Positions 51,098 to 62,373 of a stretch of DNA of 64,000 nucleotides are shown in pieces. The stretch's first letter is position 1. Every line of letters begins with the position of its first letter. The DNA is from Sindora glabra (Eukaryota; Streptophyta; Magnoliopsida; Fabales; Fabaceae), in the NCBI GenBank assembly GCA_020226215.1, contig CM035231.1:48946876-49010875 (forward strand). The letters are read 5' to 3'. Made by a program: the position numbers and the translations under genes. The notes beneath the pieces were generated by a model. That model searched no databases. It was not told the DNA's origin and worked only from the letters and a program-made list of their open reading frames with translations.

Positions 51098-52710
51098 TTT
51101 TGAATTTTTACAATAGGTAATTGCATTTGTAAAATCAAGTCCTCGCATATTACTTACCAAAACTGTCACAGTCAGATCACTGTGATTGGACAATGTGTGC
51201 ATATGATTTATCTTGTGTTTTTTTCCTTTCACTCACCCACACATATATATCACTTGGAATATATGCCAAGTTTTTTGGATCTTTCTTTGGGCAAGCTCGT
51301 GGATTCATGATTAATCATATTTTCTCCACTTTACAGATCATGAAATTCCATTTTTCAGCTGACAAAGATTTAGTTGCATAACAAGGATCTAATTTTGACC
51401 AGCTTGGACTTTATACGGACAGGTTTTGGGGAATGTAGCTTTGGAATCTTTAAATTTGATGATACCATGGATTTACTCGGTGGTGGAAAGTATAGTCATA
51501 GTTCTGTTTGTATGTCGGCAGTTCCTTTCTCATAGATGAAATTTTGGTGTGATCTATGTGTTGAGATATACATTTCGTTAACTATTTAATAGAGGTGAAA
51601 GCAAATTTGTTGTTAGTACCATGCACTCTCACTGAATCAATCTTCAGTGTTCAACTAGCCCAAAATCAGTTTATACACAGATCTCAAGTGAGAATTTGTT
51701 TGGCAGTTATTTCACAAAATTTAAACCATGAATTTGTTTCATTATATGTCTGCAAAGATTATATGAATGTGTTCTATGCTTGACACAGTGCTATAACTTG
51801 TGAGTTATTTTTGAGACCTGTGATGGGTACCAAAATTTGCCCAGATCTCTTCTAGAAGCTGCCTGATAGAAGATCCCATTATTTCATCCAGTTTTGAAAA
51901 CTATGTAGCAGTTCATTTTTGGCAGGAGGTCTTGTGTTTGGGTGATGAGTCTGGTGAGGGGGGAAAAGGGTCATTAACTCATGACTCTTTAGATCTACTT
52001 TCCATAGTCTGGGTTGCCGTGTGTCCCAGAGGCACTTCATAAGATAATTCCTTTAGAAACTAATTTGCGCCATCTTTGTTAACACGGTGAATAAGGATGA
52101 ATATTGTTTGTGTTATGATAAATATTAACTGTAGCATACATTGTGAACTTGTCAGGTTCACATGGAAACTTTAGACAAAACCAGTCTCTTTATATTTGCT
52201 GTAATTTATATAGTTCCAACATTTGCTCGTGCACACACACATGCTATTCTGTAATGTGTTTTTAGGTGAAGAGATAGAAACTTATGTTTAATGAAGGATT
52301 TTGGAAATTGTCATTTATAATTCCTGATCTACTTCTGTGTTGTTTTGCATTTTCTAATTTCTAAGATGACAATTGAAGCCTTGAAAGGTGATGCATTGTC
52401 AAAGGAGGAAGGCAAGGATGTAATGGAGTCAATTTTTTGGATTGTTAAGGGTTTGTATATTTTGTTTGATGCCTGGTAGTGCTTTTGAGCTTTCGCAAGA
52501 GAGTCCAAAAACAATTCTTGTGTTACCCACAAGATAAGAATCTGATTCTCACTTTTTTTCATTATCACATGGATTCTCTATATTCCCATTATCTGCCCCT
52601 ATTTTCTATTATTTCACTAACTGTTTTCCACCAAAACTCTCATAAAGACATCTAGAAGCAGAAGAACCTTTCTCTTGACTTTCAATTAGTAGCCGTTGGT
52701 ATTCCAGAAT
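51098..52710. other. Convergent intergenic region, including the WDR43 3' UTR
   Basis: The gene's 3' UTR must lie in the first few hundred bases; no single poly-A signal stands out. The composition stays closer to transcribed DNA than the AT-rich spacers. A 37-codon frame at 52,366-52,479 is open and of ordinary composition but unrecognised. The end of the HIPP transcript (minus strand) lies just below 52,711. Confidence 0.45.
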
Positions 52711-53729
52711 CTAGACTATTGTACATGCATTTGGATTTTCATCACTGAATATGGATGTGATGTTTCCATTGCCATTGTCGTAGTCTCCACTGTAGTATTC
52801 TATATGACTGTGATTATGTGTGCGCCTTGGTGGTGATCTGGCATACACATATTCAGTGAAATGAGGTGATGGGTTGTATGTGTTATAGCTCTGCGTCACA
52901 TATATTGGTGCTATTGTCTCCCTTAGAAATACTGGACTATTATGGTATCTCTCCTGGTTTCCAGCGTATCTGTAACCAAAACCGTATCCGTTTCCATAGT
53001 GTGGTGGATGGTTGTGTATCACATGGACCTCTCCTGCATCGTTTGTTCCCGGGGTGTTCTCTATCTGCTGGCTTTCATTATTCTCTCTAAGTTCTGTAGA
53101 TGGTGTTTCCTCAGGTGGTGGTCTTTCTTTTGGTGGTTCTGCTTGGGCTGGTGGCGTTTCTGCCGTCTGCTGTATCGTATCATGGGCTGGTGGATTTTCT
53201 TCAGGGGCTGCTGGGTCTTGTGGTTGAGATGGAGTCTCTGCTGGGCCTTGTGGTTGAGACGGAGTCTCTGCTGGTTGGGATGAAGATTCTGTTGGTTCAG
53301 TATGAGAGCAAATGGTGGCAATCTTCCTTGTCTTAATGGCTTTGACAATTTTCTCCAAGTCTGCCCACCCAATTATTGTTATCTTTTGTTTTGGTAAGTC
53401 AATATAGAGATCATATATACCTGAAAGAGTGAAGTTTCAATATCAAATGGTTGGATAATTCATAGATGTTGATGAATTACTCAGAAAAGAAAATTGTCTT
53501 CGTGCATACCGTGAACGCCATTCAGTGCTTTCTTTATCTTCTGCACGCATCCATTGCAGTCCATCCGGACTTGAATTTCTGTGACTCGAGGTTTCTGTAT
53601 TTGATCGAATATTTGTTAGATTATTAGTCTGACATGTATGTTGAAAATGATCAATATAAATGCATTGGTTAAGTGTTTGGAGAAAAATGGATATAGGTTT
53701 GAGTGCCATACCTGTATATCTGGAATCAT
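52711..53729 (-). CDS. Heavy-metal-associated isoprenylated plant protein (HIPP)
   Basis: Three exons on the minus strand, 53729-53712 (six codons), 53594-53510 and 53420-52711, join in phase through GT-AG introns to give 270 aa. The HMA fold spans about residues 9-68: VTEIQVRMDCNGCVQKIKKA carries the metal-binding CxxC at Cys19 and Cys22, followed by GIYDLYIDLPKQKITIIGWA. A long Pro/Gln/Glu-rich linker follows, with two nearly identical AETPSQPQxPA units (about 84-106), then a His/Tyr/Gly/Asn-rich stretch. The end FSDENPNACTIV is the HIPP signature and a CaaX box (Cys267-Thr-Ile-Val), predicting prenylation and membrane or nuclear association. The family binds metals or acts in stress and protein-protein roles; the exact member is not known. 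The first exon is very short, as is usual in such genes. A weak TATA-like atatat lies on the minus strand at about 53,815. Confidence 0.9.
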
Positions 53730-54300
53730 TAGGCTTTGGAATTAGAGAAACCAAGGAGAGTGGAAGATACCTTTTGTGTGAGAGCAGTTTATGGCTGAAG
53801 AATCAGTTAATGGCATATATGGGCAGGGAATAGGTAAAAAAATAAACGGTATGGGACATGCATGGAATCTCCTTTTGGGAGAAGAAAAGGGGAGGGGGAT
53901 CAATGGTATTTTTTTTATTGATCTATGGAAGTCATTATCTAAGCCTACATTAGGTGTAGGATGGGGAGTGTGCGTTCAACAAAGGGGGGTTGGCATTCTT
54001 TATGGGGGGTTGGAGTTTTGTGGTGCCAAGCCAGAAGGAATTTACTTTTGAATGGATGGCCATGTGGAGTTAGATATTGGGATATTCATAACTGAACAAC
54101 TTGGAATTATCTTAGAGGATGAAGAAATTCTTACGTACCTATTACATTATATTTTGTACTAGTACAACATTGCGCCACATTTTAGATGATATGTAATAGA
54201 TAAATAAATAAATAAATAAACTGAGAAAATTTTCCACCCATTAACTTTGAGTATTCTTGACACCCGTCTTACAATTTGGGTGGCATTATATTTCCACGTG
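53730..54300. other. HIPP upstream region
   Basis: Contains the HIPP 5' UTR and promoter (minus strand). A G-rich plus-strand frame at 53,791-54,051 (86 codons) is open but begins inside the HIPP leader and matches nothing I know; I treat it as chance. A short (AAAT)n tract lies at 54,199-54,219. Confidence 0.4.
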
Positions 54301-54309
54301 TTGGGTTTG

Positions 54310-54750
54310 CACCGTGTTAAAGATCAATAACAATTTAAATAAATTTAACTCAAATTTGATGCAAATAATAATTGAGTTATGTTAAGTTGATTCGTTTATT
54401 AAACATGTTAGGGTAAATTAATTTATAATTTATTTAATTTGTTTAATAATTTTAATTAATAAAAATTATATTATAAATTATTTATAAAATTTAATTATTT
54501 ATTATTTTTTACTAAGATATTTTTAATCATTGTTAAATTTTTTTTAAAAATTTATTGTTATTTTATTAAAATATAAATTTTATGTTTTTATTATATATAA
54601 TTATATATAATTTATTTAATTATTAATTATTTTTAAATAATATTTTTAAAATTTTCAAGTGGATTCACATATTCAATTTATAATTTTAATTTAATTCATT
54701 TATCATTTATATTAAATGACTCAATTCGTTTATAATTTGAACTTATATTT
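54310..54750. repeat. Dispersed repeat family Y, copy 2
   Basis: The core 54,355-54,655 matches 20,545-20,825 in word order (taaaatttaattatttattattttttac, tatttttaatcatt, tattttattaaaatataaatttta, aataatatttttaaaatttt). Flanking text such as gattcgtttattaaacatgttag mirrors that copy. Non-coding. Confidence 0.6.
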
Positions 54751-55084
54751 GTGTAGGAGCTTTGTATGCTTTGTGTTGAATTATTGTATTATGTCAGAAA
54801 TTATTATCCTATAAAAATTTCTCGGAGGAAGAGCCATCGGCAACATAGAATTCATTAGTCAAAAAGAGAAAAGTGGCTTTTTCTCCTTGAAGGATATCCA
54901 CTCTCCCATGGAATCCTTGTGTAACAAGAAATGAAATTATGATTATTTTATAAAATTGACAACGGTTTATGAGAGAAAGGGACAGGACTGGGTGGATCTA
55001 AGTTGGAAGGCACGCGCGCCTTAGTTGGCTTCTTCCTCGAAGACTACTTTTTTTAAGTGAGGAATGACTTGATGAAAGTGTAAA

Positions 55085-55435
55085 TGGCTTTAATGTTGTC
55101 AAATGACAACTAATTATTATATTGTTTTTTGTTCTGTATATAAGAGGATTGTTTGATAGAATCTATAATTGTGCTATAATATGACCATTCATACTCATAG
55201 AAATTTAATTTCTCTTGGTTGTTTTTATTATTGAATTGTTTTATTGAAAAAACTAGTGACATACTCAAATGTTTACAAATAGAAAGCCGTTAGTCTGTTA
55301 TATTATCAAATAATAATTAATTATTATATTATTTTTTGTTTTGTATATAGAAGGATTAATTGGTAGAATCTATAATTATACTGTAATATGACCATTTATA
55401 CTTATAGAAACTTATTTTCTCAAGGTTAATGTTAT
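55085..55435. repeat. Tandem duplication, about 207-bp period
   Basis: The phrase aattattatattgttttttgttctgtatataagaggatt at 55,112 recurs at 55,319 as aattattatattattttttgttttgtatatagaaggatt. Both are followed by agaatctataatt-t-ct-taatatgaccatt and catagaaattta-ttctc. Each unit contains a TATA-like tgtatataagagga, so this may be a doubled promoter or LTR fragment. Confidence 0.7.
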
Positions 55436-55439
55436 AGGA

Positions 55440-58400
55440 AATTTCATCTTTTAAGAGGTTGAGTATTTTTATTATTAAATTATATTTAATATATTAATAT
55501 TTATATTTTTAATTATAATTTACTTACTTTAATGTTTAAGAAAAGAAATCTAATAATAAAACTGCTCAATTTCTTAAGAAGAGGAACTCTTTATAATATT
55601 AGTCTTTTCTCAAATCTATATTGCTGTGAATATTGAAATTTGATCTATAAAATTTATCTTTATTGTAAAATCTATTGTACTTTTGTCGTTTATGTAACTA
55701 ATAGAAGTCGGAAGGATCCTCAAAATAATCCCAATTCTTATGTTTCCTGCAATTTACTCGATGACATCCATTGACATTCGAACTTTTATGGTATGCAGGG
55801 TCTTGAAAGGTTTTTTAGAATTGATTTTATTTTATTTTAATACAAATGATTTTAATTTACTTTATAATTAAATTTTATTATTTAAAAATCATATTAAACA
55901 TAATAAATTTAATTTATTTGTAAATAATTTTTATTTGAAAATATATTAAAATATTCATGAAATTTAATTAAAAAGTAAAATTTGATGGTATTAGATATTA
56001 AAAAGAGGATAAATTTTTTTATATAATACATGTTTTAGATTAAATGAAGTGAATTTTGATAAAGTTCTTACTAAATTTAATAAATTTAATAATAACATAA
56101 CTGTAATTAGAAAAAATTGTAAATAAATTGAAATGAAATTTATTTTTATTTAGTAACAAATACCATTTACAAAATAAATTTATTTAAAAATGAAATTAAA
56201 TCTTATTTTTAACTATGAATGACATGGTTTATAAATTATAAGAGTTCGTTCTCACTGGATTATGATCAATCATTAACTTATAAAAAAAATGTCGTAAGAT
56301 AAATATTATAAAAGGAATTTAAATCTTATCCATTATTAGTGGACTGGATAAGAATTATATGCTGCAGTTTATAAATATGTTACCTTCTTTAAAAACAAAT
56401 CTTATTTTGTAAATGATTGAAACATGGTTATTTTAATAATATAAAAGGTTTGTGGTTAAGCTACAAGTCTATTGCACAAGAGAAAACTTAAATGTCTACA
56501 AATATAACAGTACTATTGCTAGGGTTCATCATTTATTGTTATTATCTTTTTGTCTCAAAAGTTCATCATCTCTTTATCTTAAGTAACGTTCAATATTTTT
56601 TAAAAGTTTTATATTTTTTCCTATATTTAAAATTTAATTTTTAATTTTTGTATATATAGATTTAATAATTTAACCATTTCTATTATAACCACAAAAAAGT
56701 ATTGACATAAATAATACTATTCATTGCTAGAAAGCAGGTACTTAATTCATTACCAATAACAAATTAACACTCCTATTTTTATTTTGGTTTTGGTTGTTTT
56801 GTTCAAAAATATCTTTTACACCAATAATTTTGAGTGATGACTAAACCCTAAAAAAAATTAAGATTTACTCAATATTAAGATTATAGAAAAAATTCATAAA
56901 AAATTAACATTATAGAAAATGTTTAATTTACTCAATATTACATAGAAAGAGCATAGCAGAAAATGTCATCTACTACCTTTGAAAATATTTTTTTTTCTTG
57001 CATAAGATATTTTTCAACGAGACAAACACAAAGTAGTACCCTACTCGAAGCAAAATAACACTAAAGGAAAAGAAAAAGTTGTCCTTGTATGGTGGCAGCC
57101 GCCTCTTTGCTGCATTTCTGTATATGCAACTCAGCTATTGGCTTTAAGATTCTGCTGAATTGAAAGCCTTCCCTAAGTTACAAAAAGGAGACACAAAGTT
57201 GTATGTGTCACCTTAGAACCTAAGTTCATGCCTTTCTTTGGTAAAGTGGTGAATTTTTTGCCAAAGTTTGGACTTTGGAAGGAAAATTTACCACTTTATG
57301 TACTTTGATTTAATTTTTTTATGCAAAAAAATAGATACAATTTTTTTAAGATTTTAATTCTAATTATAGATAAAAAATTTTGTATTTGTATCTCCTTGCA
57401 AGAAATATTTTTACTGCCGTTGTACTACCAAAATTTCAACATTACTTCAACTAGCATTTTGATAAGTAATCTATTATGATATCATAGTTGAGTGGTTCCT
57501 AAAATTTAAGTAATAACTTGTTTGTTAAAATACAAATAAAAGTAATATTAAAATTTTCAATATTATAATAGCACTAGGTATATTTTCCTAATTTTCATGG
57601 AACAGAAATTAAAAAAAAAAAAAAAAAGATCGCAAATTCTTGAAAGGCGGGACCCAAAAGGCTTCAATTTGAAAACCCCGTCCAATTCTGTTAACCGTAG
57701 GAAATGACAAGCTTTAGAATTTTCCAAGTCAAGAATCAATTTCGCAAACTCGGACTACTTGGTGAAATTTTGAGGATTAGACACTTCAATTTTCATTAAA
57801 TATATATAATAGAATCAGGCTTACTAAAGTATAAAATATATTTTAAAGAATAAAATAAAACATCATAATTATGGATGGGAAAATTAAAAATTTTAAATTA
57901 AATAAATGATAATTAATGAAAAATATAAATTTTAAATTTATAATTACTCATTTCATATAATTTCCATTAAAAATTATAATATTTTATTTTATCCTTTAAA
58001 GTTATTTACAATTTAGAGAAGCCGAATTCTACGTAGTATGTTTAAACTTCACAAACATATGAATTACTCTCTAAAATTTAAACAAGAGTAAAAAGGTTAT
58101 ATGATTGTTAATCAATCTTGAGTCTTAATGGACACGGTATATATTGCATTAAAGTCATCACAATTTTTTATAAGACTTGAAGCCCTCAGTTGAACATTTA
58201 TTTCTTCATAAAATGAACAATAATGCACATTTCATGTCTTATAAAAAAAAAGAATAAAACTTCCAACATGGCATAGGAAACACAAATTAAAATTAAGATG
58301 AGATGATTTCTATTGATACTCAAAAAGTTTTAAAATTTGGTGTGACGTGGTAATTCTAGAAATTTTTATATTGAAATTATTTAAAAATATTAATTAAAAA

Positions 58401-59255
58401 TAAAGAATTATAATTAAATAATTTCAAAATTTATCACATCATTCCATTTTTTGAAAATTGAGGAATATCATAATAAGGACCTTAAAATGAACAATAAAAA
58501 ATTTTTTTGGTCTTTAATAAATAGCCGATTAATGAATTTATTTTATATCTGTAAATTACATATAAGGTTATTTTAAATCACAGGATATTATTATTCATAT
58601 TTCGACCTATTTTAAGGGGATGATCTCTTTGATTTTCAACTAAGAGCATTGAGGTTCTTTTCAAAATTTTCCAATTAACAAAACTAACTTAATTTTACAA
58701 ACTGGTACAAGTGTAGGATTTATAGCTATATAAAGATAAGAACAGAGCCAGTTATATAATTCATTAATTCCCTTACTTCTACGTATAGCACAAGCACGAA
58801 ATATTATTTATTTTCTATTAATTATATAACCAATTTTATTCAAAATGATGTCACATTTATAATCGTAAAAAGAGCAATATATAAATGAATATTCAATACT
58901 TTTTCTAATTTAATATTACTGATAGCATATTATCTTATATTATTCTGACTCTTCCTCTAGGCGGGCTTCACAAAAAATTGATGGAACCTACTAAGACGAG
59001 ATGTCGGGATTTAGAACTACCATTAGCACTATTATCTTAATACTCACAAAATACAACTAGTAACTTTTATTCAGCTCTCAATTACTGCAAAAATAAAATT
59101 ATATTTCCACACAACAATGGCCATTGATGGCCATATTATTCATTATTTCATTCATAATAAAGAATCCAAACGTCCCTAACTTTGGGATGCAAATTAAGTA
59201 TTTTTTATTCAAACAATTTTGCTTGAATTCCATGAAATATGTAATAAGCAAAATA
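55440..59255. other. AT-rich intergenic spacer
   Basis: No gene was recognised. 57,050-57,300 is less AT-rich (ggtggcagccgcctctttgctgc; a near-palindrome aaagtggtgaattttttgccaaag...ggaaaatttaccactttatg) and could be a relic or a small transposon. 57,600-57,780 is also of mixed composition. A poly-A run sits at 57,610-57,627. Confidence 0.4.
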
Positions 59256-59260
59256 ATTAA

Positions 59261-60592
59261 TCAAGCATAAGCTTGTGGGTTCTCTTGAAGGTAGGATTCG
59301 GCAAGTTTGTAGATTCCAATTGAGCTCTCTGCCTCCTTGATTTCAAAGTCACCAATTGTGTTGTATTTGCTTGCCATCTTACAAAGGCAGCCTCCATCAT
59401 TGCTTGCCTCAAACTTCACTTCATAAGCTATAGACTCAATCTTGTCCCCCAATGGACCTCCTTCAATCATAGTGTATTTGCACACCAAGTTTTCCACATC
59501 AAGCACATCAACTCTATGTTTCAGATATTTGAAAGGACCAGCTGCATATGAGAAAATGTTTGTAAGAAGAAAATGAAATGAGCTTCTTTAGATGTCTATT
59601 TTGTGTTAGATATATATACGTGCTTGCTTTCAAATTTTTTATTTCAATTAAAGTGGCTTTTTTTTATGAAACAAAAATAAGTGCATATTATACTAACAAA
59701 AAAAAAATGTTAGTATCTCATTAATAGCACCATCCTTTTTTGCTACAAAAGTTTTTAGTATAAAAATATAGTCTCTGTTTTAAATTTTTTTATAATAATA
59801 AGAATGATTAAATTATTAAATATATACATGTAATAATCAAGATCGAACTCTAAATATTAGGAAGGTTTTTAGATGTTGAAAAAGGCTTAACATTTCTAAA
59901 AGTATCAAATGTTATTTGAATTAAAATTCCAAATTTTTATTTTAATTGTCTTAAGAGGGATTGGATTTCTATTTCACCACCAAGACACACGCGTAATCAC
60001 AGTTAGTTTAAGAGACTATTTAGTTAGTTAAAAGTTACAATTAGAAATATAACTATTTTAGTTTAAGAGATTATTTGATTGATCATATGTCACCTTAGAG
60101 ATATAATTATTGGTAAAGTAATAGGTGATTGTATTATTTGACTCATCACAAATTAATAAAATGGGAGAAATAAATTTATTTTCCATAAAATATGGAAATT
60201 TGTCTATCTGAAGTTCTTTATTCAAGAATTTTTAATTCTTATTGTCAATTAAACATTTTTCAAACTTCTCTTAAAATTTATTAGAGAATCTATTTGTTGA
60301 GTTGTTGAATCTTAGGAAGGGAAAAAAATTGTGAATGTATCAAGCCTAATTTTCAATGGACACCTAATAAATGCATCCAAACATCTAAGGCTATATCGAA
60401 TTTCAAACCTTCAGCAAAGTTGACTTGTTCAATGCTTCCAGCACTTCCATCACCTTCCAAAACATTGATCTCTTTGATCACTTGTGGTAAGAGCTTTGGA
60501 AGCAAATTTCTGGAATCCAAGATCAAAGCCTTGAACAGCCGGGCCGGCGCGATTGGGCAAGCATACTCCTGGCTGAAGGTGGTGACTCCCAT
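59261..60592 (-). CDS. PR-10 / Bet v 1 family protein, gene A
   Basis: Two exons on the minus strand, 60592-60409 and 59541-59261, joined by an 867-bp GT-AG intron, give 154 aa. The intron splits codon 62 after its first base, the position conserved in the Bet v 1 family. Exon 1 opens MGVTTFSQEYACPIAPARLF; the Gly-rich loop reads EGDGSAGSIEQ, with Ser where most members have the second Gly of GxGGxG. Exon 2 carries HRVDVLDVENLVCKYTMIEG and ends GIYKLAESYLQENPQAYA. The family folds as a beta-sheet around a long C-terminal helix enclosing a hydrophobic cavity that binds cytokinins, flavonoids or other ligands, and acts in the cytosol, often induced by pathogens or stress. It is about 6 residues shorter than the usual 160, in the exon 2 loop after KYNTIGD. 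It lies in tandem with gene B. Confidence 0.92.
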
Positions 60593-60682
60593 TATTATGA
60601 ATTAATCTGCAGATCAATGTGCAAAAAACCTCAAGAATTCAAGATTGTGAATCTTGGTTCTTGGTGCAAGATAGACTGGGGT

Positions 60683-60690
60683 GTTTTATA
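60683..60690 (-). promoter_or_regulatory. TATA box of PR-10 gene A
   Basis: TATAAAAC on the minus strand, 91-98 bp before the ATG. No other TATA-like string lies as close. Confidence 0.65.
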
Positions 60691-60699
60691 GGAGCAGGC

Positions 60700-62370
60700 C
60701 TGCATGAAGTGGGTTTCCACGAAAATGATCATTTTCTGGCGGAAAGTGAGATGTTTGAACGACTTGCGGGAGTTTGGCATTTTCTTTGGTAGTTATTGGA
60801 TTGGAATTGTTTTGAAGACTTTCAATTTTTGTGGCTTATGGGAACTTTTTTGGCTTCAAATTTCCAAAAGATTTGTATTAATCAAATGTGTGCAAGACAC
60901 GTTGGCGGCTTCTTTGGTAGAATGGTCCTAACGGATTTTCATGATCAAGAGTGATAAAATTGTAGACTGAGAATGGTTGAAAGTCAAGATATTGCGTTGC
61001 CAAAACCTACGTTGTCCCATAGACAGTGCCGTATGGGGAAACCATAATGTAGTCATTTATCAAAATATTAAAAGCATTCAATCGCTTCTTAGTCACATGA
61101 ATGGTGTAAATAATTCTTTATACTCCTCTATGAACCGGCCAGGTCGCAACATGTGTTGCTGCGGCCGTAATATTTTGGATGTGGGGGGGGGGGGCATTGC
61201 AATTGCATCACACGGCAATTATAATTATATTTTTTTAATAATAGTAATGTTGTAAGCTGTGACTGCAATGATTGTAATGTTAATCACTGTTATTGTGATC
61301 TAATAATCGCAACACAGTTATTTATAAAATTTTTTGATAAAATAAAAGATAAAAATGTTGATATTTCATTTATAGATAGATTTTATGTAATATGATATGA
61401 TATTATGTTAAATTAAAAGAATTAATATCAAATGATTAAATAGTTCTTATATAAATTTTTATTATATTCTATGCATACAAAATAGAATTTTACACTCAAT
61501 CTATATTTTTACTTTTGTAATACTTGCAATTTCAAAAAATATATTGCGATTACAATCACAATTTAGAACCTTGTATAAATCCATCTCTTAATTCATCCAA
61601 ATGAAGAAATTTTTAGAGAAACTAAGTGGTAGGTTAATAGTGAGAAATTTAGATAATATAATAATTTTAGACCTTATTATCATGAATATAAAAAATAGAA
61701 TAGTATTATGGAGATTTTCACTTTCTAAAAGATTAAATATTTTTATTATTAATTTTTTTTAATATCAAAATAAGTAAATTAAAACTAAAAATATAAATCT
61801 CAATATATTAAAAGTAATTTAATAGAAAAAAATATTCAATTTCTTACGAAGTAAAACTTTTCACATGACTTAAAAAGAAAAGTTCATGTGCTTCAAAATT
61901 CATGAAATATACAACATGTAGGAAGGTTTAATGTATTTCAACCTAAACATAGTTATTTTTAGTGATGTCAAACTTCTTTTGGGCTCAGTGTCCAGTGTCC
62001 AATATTTAAATTATGTTAGAATAAATTTAATTATCATATGATACAAGTGAATCGGTATACTTTTTGCAGCTTAAAAAAAGAGTTAAAAAAAAAAAACTTT
62101 TTGTAACCTTTTCAAACAACTTAAGCACAAATCGGGGCAAAACCTTTAGATAACAAATTACAACCATTTCAGATTCTTGATATTGAAGGAATATCAAACA
62201 TAACTGACGTATTAGTACTTTTGGTAACGGTAGAAATGTCATGCCATTTAACACACATAAAATTTTAAGTTCGATTTCAATTGAAACATACATGCGAGGG
62301 AAAAGCCTAAAAGCAACATCAAGTACACCACACCCACAATAGAAGAGCATTAATTAAGAACTATTCAGTG
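60700..62370. other. Spacer between the PR-10 genes, with an unclassified repeat at about 61,130-61,575
   Basis: 60,700-61,060 is the gene A upstream region and includes one W-box-type TTGAC on the minus strand (about 60,981). From about 61,130 (ggccaggtcgcaacatgtgttgctgcggccg) to about 61,575 (attgcgattacaatcacaatttagaacc) both edges carry gcaac/attgcgattacaatc words. The centre is AT-rich and includes a run of 12 G at 61,183-61,194, suggesting a MITE-like element whose boundaries I cannot fix. The remainder up to 62,370 is AT-rich. Confidence 0.4.
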
Positions 62371-62373
62371 CTT

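Noticed and set aside
52866..53372. Several frames, mostly plus strand, over the HIPP gene
   Set aside because: The minus-strand frame has the HMA motif, phase-consistent introns and the CaaX end; the others are antisense or alternate-frame shadows of the Pro/Gln-rich linker.
53791..54051. 86-codon Gly-rich frame divergent from HIPP
   Set aside because: It starts inside the HIPP leader region, matches no family I know, and its composition follows a local G-rich strand bias.
60420..61255. Plus-strand frames over and beyond PR-10 gene A
   Set aside because: The first is antisense to exon 1; those at 60,704 and 60,977 lie in the promoter and repeat region with no family match.
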